Source of the DNA: Bacteroidales bacterium UBA7569
Lineage (GTDB): Bacteria > Bacteroidota > Bacteroidia > Bacteroidales > Paludibacteraceae
Direction of reading: 5' to 3'
Length of the DNA stretch: 64,000 nt
Assembly (NCBI GenBank): GCA_002477945.1
Contig: DLLF01000002.1
Location: forward strand, 280,987 to 344,986
Shown here in pieces: positions 1 through 8,446 of the stretch. The position numbers were made by a program, and so were the translations under genes. The stretch's first letter is position 1; each line of letters opens with the position of its first letter. The notes beneath the pieces were generated by a model. The model saw only the letters and a list, made by a program, of their open reading frames with translations, had not been told where the DNA came from and made no database searches.

Positions 1-234
1 CTGTCTTTTGCCATGCAAAACACCTGTCATAGTCTTTCCTATTCGACCTATTTGACTAATTTGACCAATTCGTCCTATTCGACCCATTCTCTCATAACCC
101 CAATCCTCACCCTCCGGAACATATCGAGCAACCAAACATCTGAAACAAATCATCCCGCTGCGACATTAGAACGAAACCCACGTGCCCCTAAATCTGTCTC
201 ATGGTATCTTTCATGCTGTTTCTCTGTAGAATCC

Positions 235-358
235 GATTAACGGTCAAATTGACGGCTATTAACGGTGGCATAACCCCTACAATGCTTTTATATGGCTCTT
301 TAATGATGTTTAACGGAGTATTGATTAACGGTCAATTATACGGCAATTAACGGAGGCA
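235..358. repeat. Two 36-bp direct repeats with paired ATTAACGG boxes
   Basis: Two imperfect 36-bp copies (235-270 and 323-358, about 31 of 36 identical) each carry two ATTAACGG boxes 22 bp apart (236 and 258; 324 and 346), and the copies start 88 bp apart. A further TTTAACGG lies at 309. The rest of 1-380 shows no convincing gene; 30-100 is rich in CTATTCGACC-like words related to the dispersed repeats elsewhere. The function is unknown; a protein-binding array is one possibility. Confidence 0.5.
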
Positions 359-380
359 CCATCCTCATATCCACCTGACA

Positions 381-410
381 AAAAAGGTTGTCCCGTTTGG
401 GACAACCTTT
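381..410 (-). terminator. Intrinsic terminator of the Fe-S scaffold/GGGtGRT operon
   Basis: A perfect 12-bp stem (383-394 with 399-410) closes a GTTT loop. Read on the minus strand it is followed by a run of six T. It sits 27 bp past the stop codon of the GGGtGRT gene, as expected for an intrinsic terminator. Confidence 0.85.
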
Positions 411-436
411 CCTTATGATAATTATTGCTAATCGGT

Positions 437-1447
437 TTACTTGTTCAGAGCCAGAGCCACGTTTACGGCGCAAGCCACGGTGCAACCTACCATCGGGTTG
501 TTGCCGATGCCGAGGAATCCCATCATCTCTACGTGTGCAGGTACAGAAGAGGAACCGGCAAACTGTGCATCGCTGTGCATACGTCCCATCGTATCGGTCA
601 TACCGTATGAAGCAGGACCTGCAGCCATATTATCGGGGTGCAATGTACGACCGGTACCACCACCCGAAGCCACCGAGAAATACGGTTTTCCTGCCAGGAT
701 ACGCTCTTTCTTGTACGTACCTGCCACAGGGTGCTGGAAGCGGGTCGGGTTGGTAGAGTTACCCGTGATGGATACATCTACATTCTCGTGCCACATGATA
801 GCCACGCCCTCGCGTACATCGTCTGCACCATAGCAGTTCACTTTTGCACGCGGACCATTGGAGTATGCTTTGCGGCGTACCTCTTTCAGTTCGCCCGTAT
901 AGTAGTCGAACTGGGTCTGTACGTAGGTGAAACCGTTGATACGGCTGATGATCATAGCAGCGTCTTTGCCCAGACCGTTCAGGATGATGCGGAGCGGGTT
1001 CTTGCGTACTTTGTTTGCCATCTCGGCAATCTTGATGGCTCCCTCGGCAGCAGCGAAACTCTCGTGTCCTGCCAGGAAAGCGAAGCACTGTGTCTCCTCG
1101 CGGAGCAGACGTGCAGCCAAGTTACCGTGTCCGAGACCTACTTTGCGGTCGTCAGCCACCGAGCCGGGGATGCAGAATGACTGCAAACCGATACCGATAG
1201 CCTCTGCAGCGTCAGCAGCGTTCTTGCAACCTTTCTTCAGTGCAATGGCACTACCTACTACGTATGCCCACTTGGCGTTCTCGAAACAGATACGTTGGGT
1301 CTCCTCGCAAGTCAGATACGGATCAAGACCGTATTGCTCGCAGATCTGGTTAGCCTCCTCGATAGAAGCGATACCATTAGCATTCAGTGCGGCGAGAATC
1401 TGTTTCTCGCGGCGATCTTGTGATTCAAATTGAACTGGACGAATCAT
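437..1447 (-). CDS. GGGtGRT protein (partner of Fe-S scaffold protein)
   Basis: A 336-residue protein recognised by the family signature GGGTGRT in its C-terminal third (context VASGGGTGRTLHPDN). The family is found in Bacteroidales and Firmicutes, nearly always next to a NifU-like scaffold, and its biochemical role is not established. The start is placed at the ATG of MIRPVQF, preceded by AAAGGAG on the minus strand; a longer open frame runs back into the upstream gene but lacks this site. No signal peptide or membrane segment is seen, so it should be cytosolic. The gene lies 4 bp behind the scaffold gene and ends in a clear terminator, so the two form a closed operon. Identification by signature is firm; function is unknown. 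Confidence 0.85.
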   Translation of the reverse strand: MIRPVQFESQDRREKQILAALNANGIASIEEANQICEQYGLDPYLTCEETQRICFENAKWAYVVGSAIALKKGCKNAADAAEAIGIGLQSFCIPGSVADDRKVGLGHGNLAARLLREETQCFAFLAGHESFAAAEGAIKIAEMANKVRKNPLRIILNGLGKDAAMIISRINGFTYVQTQFDYYTGELKEVRRKAYSNGPRAKVNCYGADDVREGVAIMWHENVDVSITGNSTNPTRFQHPVAGTYKKERILAGKPYFSVASGGGTGRTLHPDNMAAGPASYGMTDTMGRMHSDAQFAGSSSVPAHVEMMGFLGIGNNPMVGCTVACAVNVALALNK

Positions 1448-1451
1448 AGCA

Positions 1452-2153
1452 TTACTCCTTTCTCGGGTCAATAGATTTAACTGCGCCCTGCTCTTTGGTC
1501 GTACGACCATAAGTGCCGGTAACTTGTTTCAGAGCCTCGTCAGCGGGTACGCCTTTTTTGATAGCGTCCATAAACTTGCCCATGTGTACGTATTCGTAGC
1601 CGCATACCTCGTTGTCCTCATCGAGGAACTCTTTGGTGATGTAGCCTTCGGTCAGTTGCAGATAGCGGACACCCTTTACCTTGGTAGAGAAGAGAGTACC
1701 GCACTGGCTTACCAGACCTTTGCCGAGGTCTTCCAAACCGGCACCGACAGCCAAACCGCCCTCGGAGAAAGCCGATTGGGTACGACCGTAAACGATCTGG
1801 AGGAACAACTCGCGCATAGCGGTGTTGATAGCGTCGCAAACGAGGTCGGTATTCAGTGCCTCAAGCAGTGTCTTGCCCGGCAGAATCTCTGCTGCCATAG
1901 CAGCCGAGTGGGTCATACCCGAGCAACCGATGGTCTCTACGAGAGCCTCCTCGATAACGCCGTCTTTTACGTTCAGTGTGAGTTTGCAGGCACCCTGTTG
2001 GGGAGCACACCATCCCACACCGTGTGTCAAACCTGAAATGTCTTTGATCTCGGTAGCCTTCACCCACTTGCCCTCTTCAGGGATGGGAGCCGGTCCGTGC
2101 TTCGGACCTTTGGCTACAACGCACATTTCTTGTACTTCTTTACTGTAAATCAT
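1452..2153 (-). CDS. NifU-like iron-sulfur cluster assembly scaffold protein
   Basis: 233 residues resembling the NifU/IscU N-terminal scaffold fold fused to extra C-terminal sequence. Conserved-looking cysteines sit in GWCAP, IGCSGM, LVCDA and SQCGT; in the scaffold family three cysteines hold the nascent cluster. It is encoded first in a two-gene operon with the GGGtGRT protein. The pair may assemble or deliver a cluster for a specific, still unknown enzyme (inference). The start MIYSKEV lies 55 bp downstream of a consensus promoter. General suf/isc genes are not in this window. Confidence 0.8.
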   Translation of the reverse strand: MIYSKEVQEMCVVAKGPKHGPAPIPEEGKWVKATEIKDISGLTHGVGWCAPQQGACKLTLNVKDGVIEEALVETIGCSGMTHSAAMAAEILPGKTLLEALNTDLVCDAINTAMRELFLQIVYGRTQSAFSEGGLAVGAGLEDLGKGLVSQCGTLFSTKVKGVRYLQLTEGYITKEFLDEDNEVCGYEYVHMGKFMDAIKKGVPADEALKQVTGTYGRTTKEQGAVKSIDPRKE

Positions 2154-2207
2154 TCGTTAGTTTATTTAGTTAATACTGTTGTCTGTATTCTGCTCTGATA
2201 AGTCTTG

Positions 2208-2239
2208 CAAAGGTACAACGAATTTCCGAACTGTGCAAC
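2208..2239 (-). promoter_or_regulatory. Promoter of the Fe-S scaffold operon
   Basis: On the minus strand TTG (2236-2238), 20 bp, then TACCTTTG (2208-2215), matching the Bacteroidetes -33/-7 consensus. Transcription would start about 50 bp before the scaffold gene. Confidence 0.8.
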
Positions 2240-2718
2240 CTGCCATTCTCTCAAAATATAAAGCAAACCGGTTGGCGGAATTATAAAGCGAATCTATTGG
2301 CGGAAATAGTTTGAAAAACAAGTGCCGACGGGTCTGCGCCTCCCCGTCTTGTGCAGACTGTCCTCCCCGCCCCGCCCTATACCCTATACCCTATATAGTC
2401 CCATTAGCCCAATCCCTCTCATCCCTCCAATCCGACCCACCTTCCCTAAAACGTCTAGTATTTCTATAACGTCTATAACTTCTACCTGCCAGCGGAATCA
2501 GTTTACAAACCGCATGTCAGTATGTCCGCTCCTCCGGCATAGTGTCGGCGCATCTTCTTTGAGTTTTTTTTTTGGGGGGGGAGTCTGCCCATTCTCCAAA
2601 GCCCCATCGTTGGAGGAGTTGGGGAGGTCATCCCCTGCATCACCCCAAGCCCCACTCTTGCATATTTCTGTATATCCCTGCATATATCCGGCATATATCT
2701 CGCTATTTTCTATATGTC

Positions 2719-2765
2719 ATTCTTATGACATTCTTATGTGATTCTTATGTGATTCTTATGTGATT
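2719..2765. repeat. Four tandem copies of an 11-bp unit
   Basis: ATTCTTATGAC at 2719-2729 is followed by three exact ATTCTTATGTG units (2730-2762) and a partial ATT. One unit is close to one turn of B-DNA. It is a candidate variable-number repeat, in non-coding DNA. Confidence 0.85.
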
Positions 2766-3278
2766 AAGCAATCACCACCGAACGAAGACCTGAGAACAGC
2801 CGGCGTAGCAGCGTACGTCGATGCTCCATGCCCCCGTCTTGCGGCACATCGCACACAATAGCAGCGGGGATATTGTATAAGTCAAATAAATATATCATCT
2901 GCCCGTTGGCGGCATTGATTTGAAAAGTGAGTGTCAGCAAGTCTGTTGCTTCCGGCATTGTGTCAGGTGTCACAAATGGAGCGGGAATTTCGCTAATGGG
3001 TTAAGCAAATTATTGTCTTTTCTATATGGACACGTTTAATGTTATCAGATTGCACAATTCAAACATTTGTTGTACTTCTGCGGTTGCTAACGTCTTGCGT
3101 GGTAAGGGGAGCGGCGGGCAGCATATATGCCTGACCGACAAGCCATTGTAATGCAGCCGTTGGCAGACATATAGATAAAAAGGCGTTTATTAGCGCTTGT
3201 TTTGGTCATTAGAAATCCTGCAAAATTTCACACGCCCGAAACAAGAATGCAATAAACGTCCATTGGCGTGTATTTCCT

Positions 3279-3306
3279 GTCTTGTGTACTTTCGTGTACA
3301 CAAGAC
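3279..3306. other. 11-bp hairpin upstream of the lipoprotein gene
   Basis: Arms 3279-3289 and 3296-3306 are perfectly complementary (GTCTTGTGTAC / GTACACAAGAC) with a 6-nt loop. It overlaps a weak promoter-like pair (TTG at 3263, TACTTTCG at 3287-3294) for the plus-strand lipoprotein, so it could be an operator; it is followed by no T-run and is a poor terminator. Confidence 0.45.
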
Positions 3307-3485
3307 GGATATACATATTCAGCGTGGACGTTAGTTGCTTATTCTTGTGTGATGGGTCATTTCCGGAACCTCTATTCTGAGAATAAGTAAGAATAAGGGT
3401 TCCACGCTCTTTTTGTATCAATCCAATTTCTATTCACCGTCTGCCCGGAGCCGACAGACAAACAAAACACTAAAATTATTTAAGT

Positions 3486-4358
3486 ATGAAAACATTAAAT
3501 TTCTTGGCAGGTATCCTATTGGCAGCATCTTGCATTTGCCTGACAAGTTGTAATGAGAAAGTAAATTCGCCATTGCTTACAGGGTGTTTCTCCGTCAGCA
3601 CAAGCAAGCAGGTTCGTTTCTCACGTGGCAATTTGCAGTACACACGTAGCACGAATACATGGTCGTTCGCAGAGCATCAGTATGACTTTATAAACACTAG
3701 CAATGTGACAGGTGGTATAGATTATACAGAGCAGGGACATACTGAATATCATTACTACAAGGAAGGTACTGGTTTGTCGGATAAGATAGACTTGTTTGGT
3801 TGGATCGGTAGCACAGGCTGTGCCAAGTGGGGTATTAGCACCTCAGAAGATGACAATGATTATAGTGGTGATTTTGCGGATTGGGGTAGGAATATCGGTG
3901 ATGGTAATACGTGGTACACATTGACGTCTGACGAGTGGGGGTATCTTCTTTCTAAACGAACCAATGCCGGTAACCTGATAGGTGTAGCCCGTATAAAACT
4001 AAACGCTGATGGTACACAGTTTGCGAATGGTCTAGTCTTGTTGCCTGACAACTGGGCTTGTCCTAATAGGGTAACATTTAAGTCAGGCATTGCTGCGGAT
4101 GAGAGTGGACAGGCTTATGCCGATTACCAAACTTTCACACTTACTGATTGGCGAAAGTTGGAAGTTGCAGGTGCTGTTTTCTTACCTGCTGCGGGTTACC
4201 GTTTAGGGGCGGGTGTAGGTTATGCGCAGCATTTCGGTGGTTATTGGTCTGCTACGCCTCGCGCTGCTGTATCTTTCAGATCGAATCTATTGACGATTTC
4301 CCATTTTTTGGGTCCTTCATATGGGTTTCCTGTCCGGCTGGTTCAAGATATAAAATAA
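3486..4358 (+). CDS. Lipoprotein with DGR-type/FISUMP-like C-terminal variable domain
   Basis: 290 residues. Residues 1-22 form a lipoprotein signal ending in LTSC with Cys22 as the lipidation site, so the protein should sit in the outer or inner membrane leaflet facing outward. The remainder is a FISUMP/C-type-lectin-like domain: WGRNIGDGNTWYTL, LLPDNW, FLPAAGYR, GGYWSATP and the terminal GFPVRLVQ. This end is the pattern seen in targets of diversity-generating retroelements. In the stretch after YWSATP (about 4256-4320) most codons end in T or C (cgc, gct, tct, ttc, aat, att, tcc, cat, ttt, ggt, cct, tat), as expected if derived from template AAY codons by adenine mutagenesis. No reverse transcriptase or template repeat is visible nearby. 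A non-diversified FISUMP lipoprotein is the alternative. Confidence 0.75.
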   Translation: MKTLNFLAGILLAASCICLTSCNEKVNSPLLTGCFSVSTSKQVRFSRGNLQYTRSTNTWSFAEHQYDFINTSNVTGGIDYTEQGHTEYHYYKEGTGLSDKIDLFGWIGSTGCAKWGISTSEDDNDYSGDFADWGRNIGDGNTWYTLTSDEWGYLLSKRTNAGNLIGVARIKLNADGTQFANGLVLLPDNWACPNRVTFKSGIAADESGQAYADYQTFTLTDWRKLEVAGAVFLPAAGYRLGAGVGYAQHFGGYWSATPRAAVSFRSNLLTISHFLGPSYGFPVRLVQDIK

Positions 4359-4363
4359 AAAAG

Positions 4364-4432
4364 TATGAATAATTTCCTGAAACGGGCGGACAGGCACTAT
4401 GCAAATTGTCTGATGTTTAATGACATAGCGTA
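4364..4432 (+). other. Possible small ORF or decayed gene start after the lipoprotein
   Basis: An ATG six bases after the lipoprotein stop opens a 22-codon frame (beginning MNNFLKRADRHYANC) that ends at TAG; the same frame stays open for about 28 more codons past that stop (to about 4516). It may be the broken remnant of a gene that once followed the lipoprotein, or chance. An imperfect inverted repeat (about 4455-4497, ACTTCGGTT / AACCGAGGT) lies within it. Nothing else is seen up to 4653. Confidence 0.25.
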
Positions 4433-4653
4433 GATATACGATCATATGGTAGTCACAAACTTCGGTTTTTCCATAGTGGATAACCGAGGTTGTTTGTACT
4501 ATGTAGGGATAGTGTAGGTATAGATGGAGAAAAAGAAATGCCTTAGACAATAATAAGAACCTATTTTCTCCCCTATCCTTATGCTATCGGGTGTATGTGA
4601 TTCGTACGATTGGGCGGTTTTTGATTGGATTATAGCGGGTTGCACTTTGCGCT

Positions 4654-5643
4654 TTATTGCAGAGTGATGACCGTTATTTCCGATGGGCAGTTGAGGCGGA
4701 CGGGGAGGGTGCAACCGATGCCGGAATTGACATACAAGGACTGTCCGTCCTGCTCGTACCAGCCTGCCGACTCACGGAAACTGACACTCGATGCCGCCCA
4801 ACCGAAGATACGCATTTGTCCAGAATGGGTATGCCCGCTCAAGGTGAGCGGTATATCAGTATGCAAAACCTCTGCACACCAATGGCTCGGGTCGTGGGAA
4901 AGGAGAATGGAGAAACCATCTGTACCTGCTTGGGCTTTCTGCAAATCGCCTGCATAGATGGTGCGGAAACCTTCTCCCTCGCAGGAGCAGTTATCCACAC
5001 CGATGATGTTGATATGCTGCCCGTTGCGCTCGATAGTCCGGTGTTCATTGCGCAGGAGGTGCCACCCCAACTGTGTGCGCTCATAGTCTGCCAAACGCTC
5101 CACTTCGGCGAGACGCTGCTGCTCGGTCAGGTGGGTATAAATCAGCAAATCATGGTTGCCTAATACGCTCACTACCCCGTCGGTGGCGTGCAGTTGGCGC
5201 AAGATGTCGGTATAGGGTGCCGCTTCCGATATGCCGATTGTTACCAGATCGCCCGTGAAGCAGATCAGGTCAGGCTGCTGTGCGTTGATTGAATCCACAA
5301 TGCGTTGCAATGCCGTAGGTCGGTCGTCGTACGTAGAGAGGTGCAGGTCGCTGATATGAACAATCTTATAGCCCTTGAAGGCTTCGGGAAGTTGTGCATT
5401 GGTGTAGGTAGTCGGTTTTACCTCCAGTCGGAAACGCCCGACAAAGAAACCGTATGCCATCACGAGCCACACGGCTGCTACCAGACCGGCAGCCGTCCAA
5501 CAGAAAGGAGTATAACGCGGCGTGGAGAAACGGAACATCTCGGCTATAACCCACCATAGAAACCATATCACATTTGGGACAAGGCATACCAAAATACCCA
5601 TTACCAATGCCGCAATAAGCATCATTACAGAAAGAGAGTACAT
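4654..5643 (-). CDS. Membrane-anchored calcineurin-like metallophosphoesterase
   Basis: 329 residues. Two N-terminal hydrophobic segments (about 5-30 and 45-70) anchor a phosphoesterase domain. The metal-binding motifs are all present in order: HISDLHL, FTGDLVT, LGNHD, LLSHDPSHW and SGHTHSGQM. This is the YaeI/YkuE branch of the family, which acts on phosphate esters or phospholipid-type substrates such as UDP-diacylglucosamine relatives; the substrate here cannot be read from the sequence. It appears to be transcribed alone, divergently from the glycosidase gene at 6002. The upstream 5644-5784 stretch shows no second gene. Confidence 0.85.
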   Translation of the reverse strand: MYSLSVMMLIAALVMGILVCLVPNVIWFLWWVIAEMFRFSTPRYTPFCWTAAGLVAAVWLVMAYGFFVGRFRLEVKPTTYTNAQLPEAFKGYKIVHISDLHLSTYDDRPTALQRIVDSINAQQPDLICFTGDLVTIGISEAAPYTDILRQLHATDGVVSVLGNHDLLIYTHLTEQQRLAEVERLADYERTQLGWHLLRNEHRTIERNGQHINIIGVDNCSCEGEGFRTIYAGDLQKAQAGTDGFSILLSHDPSHWCAEVLHTDIPLTLSGHTHSGQMRIFGWAASSVSFRESAGWYEQDGQSLYVNSGIGCTLPVRLNCPSEITVITLQ

Positions 5644-5784
5644 ACGCTACAAGAATTTGCAAACAGAATATAACGTACCAATCGTGCAAAAACCACGCCA
5701 AACCTGTTAGGAAATACATAGCCACTAAGTAAGGGGGGGACAACTTTCGGGATTCAAGGAACGGTTTCTTTCCTTTCTGTTTTG

Positions 5785-5816
5785 TTTGTGTAGATTTATT
5801 TTTTGCATTACCTTTG
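5785..5816 (+). promoter_or_regulatory. Promoter of the glycosidase-transporter-pssA run, with a long leader
   Basis: TTTG (5785-5788), 20 bp, TACCTTTG (5809-5816). It implies a 5' leader of roughly 180 nt before the ATG at 6002. The leader is A-rich and shows no recognised riboswitch. 5644-5784 holds nothing further. Confidence 0.85.
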
Positions 5817-6001
5817 CAGTGAGTCTGCGACATCTGCACAAGGGTGCGTCAGAAAGACGAACGGGAACCGACGAAACAGCCTCAACAACAAAGAACAGAC
5901 ACCCGGCAAGAGAGTATATATCACCCAGCGAGAGAGAACAGACCACTCAGCAATACCAGCAATAAAGGAAACAGCCTTAGCAACAAAGAGAATATACCAC
6001 T

Positions 6002-8446
6002 ATGAAACGACACTACATTCCGGCAGCAGCAGTCTGCTTGATGAGCCTGACGGCTCAGGCACAAACCGGCACAATGGACATCAACGGGAAACAATGCGCC
6101 ATTGACACCACCGCTTATTATCAGGCAGGTCCCGGCATACAACATACTGCTTTTACGCTGACCATCGGTTCCACCAAACACAACTGTTATATGCTGGAGA
6201 TTGATTTGACCAACCAATACAATACGGTGGAGGAATATCAGTCGCAAGGAAGAACGGGTGCAACGGAACAGTTGGCAGATGCTTACAAGAAATTAGACGC
6301 AGCAGGTCACCGCAGTATAGGCGGAGTGAACTGCAACTTTTGGGTTGTGAGTTCGCAGATCACGGGACAGATACAAGGCATGCTCGGACAGCCTTACGCA
6401 GGCACCGCCCGCAACGGTGTGATGGTGGGCGAGCCCAGCGACTGGAACGCAGGGCACGGCGACAGGGGCTATGTTATGATAGACCGGCAGAAAAAGGTGT
6501 GGATAGACAACGTGAACTTCGCAGGAACGGTGAAGATAGGCGGAACAGACTATGCCATACGCGACGTAAATCGTACACGCGTCAATCCCAACAGCGACGA
6601 GATCGTTCTTTTCAACCATTACTTAGGTTCGACACCCACCCGACAGACAGACGGCATCGAGGTGGTGTTCAGCACAACGGGATGGAACATCAACGGCACG
6701 ATGGAGTGCATAGTGAAGAGTATCAACCGGACAGGAGGCACCCTTATTGAGGAGGGGTCAGGCGTTTTGCAAGGACGAGGTACCGGCATGACAGCCTTGA
6801 GCCAACTGCAAGAGGGTGACAACTTCACGATGAACTTAGGTGTCATATCCACCAGCGATGAGACACTGAAGCCCGACATTCTGCAAATGGTTACGGGAAA
6901 TGCCCTTATTCTGAAGAACGGGGTACAGACAAACCGCAACACCAACGAGGATTACAATAACAAAAATTATCCCCGCACCGTGCTGGCGACGAATGCAAGC
7001 CGGGACAAGATGTGGATGTTTGTCGCCGAGAAGCCGGGCATGTACACTGCAGATATGTGTGCCGTATTGCAGCATCTCGGTGCGACAGAGGCGGCAGGCA
7101 TGGACGGAGGCGGCAGCGCACAGATGTGTTTGGGCGGGAATGTCATCAATTATGCGGCAGACGGTAATCCGCGTGCCGTTGCCAACTCTATATGGGTGTT
7201 CTCCACTGCTCCCGATGATCCGGTGGTAAACACGATTATCCCTTCCGTAAAAAGCATAAAACTCCCGAAATACGGCACTCTGTATCCCGACTTTATGGGC
7301 TATAACCAATACGGAGTATTGCTCAGCAAAACGCTGGAAGGTGTGCAACTCTCTTGCGACGAGGCAACAGGATATATTGATGATGAGGGACGCTTCGTCT
7401 GCCTGAACAGCGGAGAAGTTGTCGCCACCTACGGGAATGCACAGACAACGATCCAAGTGGAGATGACAGAAAGCAACGATGTACAGTTCCGTCTGGACAG
7501 CGTATTGGTGTCGAACAACACGAACTACACGGTGGAAGTATATTCTACCGTCAACGGAAAGCAACTGTTCCTGCAACCGGAGGCACTGAGTTGGCGCACG
7601 GAAGACGCATCGGTCTGCAGTGTGACGGAAAAAGGAGTTGTAAACGGAGTGAACAATGGTTCGTGCAAAGTATATGGGACATTGAACGGGAAAACGGATT
7701 CCATTCTGGTACATGTAGAGATACCCGAAAAGAGTCCTTTGGCATGGCATACCGACTTCACCTCCGATGCATGGACAGTGCAGGGGAGCAACAGCGGCTG
7801 GAATACACGGGTGGCGCAAGGGACTGACGGTAAATCGGACGTGACCATCCACTTCACCGGCGGAAGGGGTGCGAACGTGAAACTCATTCCAAACCTACCC
7901 CTATACAGTCTTCCCGACTACATCGAGTTCAGGTATGAGCCGAGAGATTTCCCTATCCAGCGCATAACAGCCTTAATGCACGCCAACAACAGCACCGACA
8001 TACATAGTTTTGTCACCAATGCTATCACCGCCAACCAGCCGAACACTATCATCATTAACGTGGACAGCATAATGGATCACCCGAATGATATAGCCGTTTA
8101 TCCCATACGATTGGATTATATCAGTTTCACGTTGGACGTGAATGCCGACAAGCGTGAATACACGATGGCGATAGACGGAATATATCTGCACTACGGGAAA
8201 CTATCGTTAGGCGTACGACCTGCAGAAGAAACAACGTGGAGCATCTATCCGAACCCTGCAGAAGACGCCTTGATAATACGGGGAGCCAACGCAGGCGACA
8301 GAGCCGTTCTTTATGATTTGCAGGGCAGAGTAATAGCCAGCATACTATTGACAGGCAACGAAGACCTAATAGACATTCAGACGGTCCAAAGCGGGCAGTA
8401 CATACTGAAGATAAACAACAATACCACAAAAGTCATAAAGAGATGA
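6002..8446 (+). CDS. T9SS-secreted phosphodiester glycosidase (NAGPA domain) protein
   Basis: 814 residues. A signal peptide (about 1-20, ending in AQAQ) is followed by a phosphodiester-glycosidase domain (about 25-410) of the family that includes the human uncovering enzyme; its hallmarks are GGVNCNFW and GMDGGGSAQM. A bacterial Ig-like region follows (about 425-590, with WRTEDASVCSV and VNGVNNGSCKVYG) and then a beta-rich region. The last ~75 residues (WSIYPNPAEDALIIRG ... YDLQGRVI ... GQYILKI) form a type A T9SS sorting domain, so the protein should be exported and attached to the cell surface or released. The likely role is cleaving GlcNAc-1-phosphodiester or similar links in host or bacterial glycans; the substrate is inferred. 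The stop overlaps the next start (ATGA). Confidence 0.88.
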   Translation: MKRHYIPAAAVCLMSLTAQAQTGTMDINGKQCAIDTTAYYQAGPGIQHTAFTLTIGSTKHNCYMLEIDLTNQYNTVEEYQSQGRTGATEQLADAYKKLDAAGHRSIGGVNCNFWVVSSQITGQIQGMLGQPYAGTARNGVMVGEPSDWNAGHGDRGYVMIDRQKKVWIDNVNFAGTVKIGGTDYAIRDVNRTRVNPNSDEIVLFNHYLGSTPTRQTDGIEVVFSTTGWNINGTMECIVKSINRTGGTLIEEGSGVLQGRGTGMTALSQLQEGDNFTMNLGVISTSDETLKPDILQMVTGNALILKNGVQTNRNTNEDYNNKNYPRTVLATNASRDKMWMFVAEKPGMYTADMCAVLQHLGATEAAGMDGGGSAQMCLGGNVINYAADGNPRAVANSIWVFSTAPDDPVVNTIIPSVKSIKLPKYGTLYPDFMGYNQYGVLLSKTLEGVQLSCDEATGYIDDEGRFVCLNSGEVVATYGNAQTTIQVEMTESNDVQFRLDSVLVSNNTNYTVEVYSTVNGKQLFLQPEALSWRTEDASVCSVTEKGVVNGVNNGSCKVYGTLNGKTDSILVHVEIPEKSPLAWHTDFTSDAWTVQGSNSGWNTRVAQGTDGKSDVTIHFTGGRGANVKLIPNLPLYSLPDYIEFRYEPRDFPIQRITALMHANNSTDIHSFVTNAITANQPNTIIINVDSIMDHPNDIAVYPIRLDYISFTLDVNADKREYTMAIDGIYLHYGKLSLGVRPAEETTWSIYPNPAEDALIIRGANAGDRAVLYDLQGRVIASILLTGNEDLIDIQTVQSGQYILKINNNTTKVIKR

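Larger units (their letters stand above)
2240..3485. other. Long non-coding stretch with repeat fragments
   Basis: No gene can be supported here. It holds CCCTATA tandem units (about 2376-2395), fragments of the dispersed intergenic repeat family (CCCATTAGCCC near 2400, ACGTCTATAAC near 2470, GGAGTTGGGGAGGTC near 2620), a T10-G8 homopolymer junction (2564-2581), an 11-bp tandem repeat (2719-2765) and a hairpin (3279-3306). Short open frames at 2764-2973 and 3209-3421 (minus) resemble nothing known and are probably chance. Confidence 0.6.

Noticed and set aside
235..358. Possible CRISPR array from the two 36-bp repeats
   Set aside because: Only two imperfect copies, no third repeat and no cas gene in the window; the boxes fit a binding array better.
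2764..2973. 69-residue minus-strand open frame
   Set aside because: No promoter, no recognisable domain, and located in repeat-rich non-coding DNA.
3209..3421. 70-residue minus-strand open frame
   Set aside because: It spans a hairpin and the leader of the lipoprotein gene and resembles no known protein.
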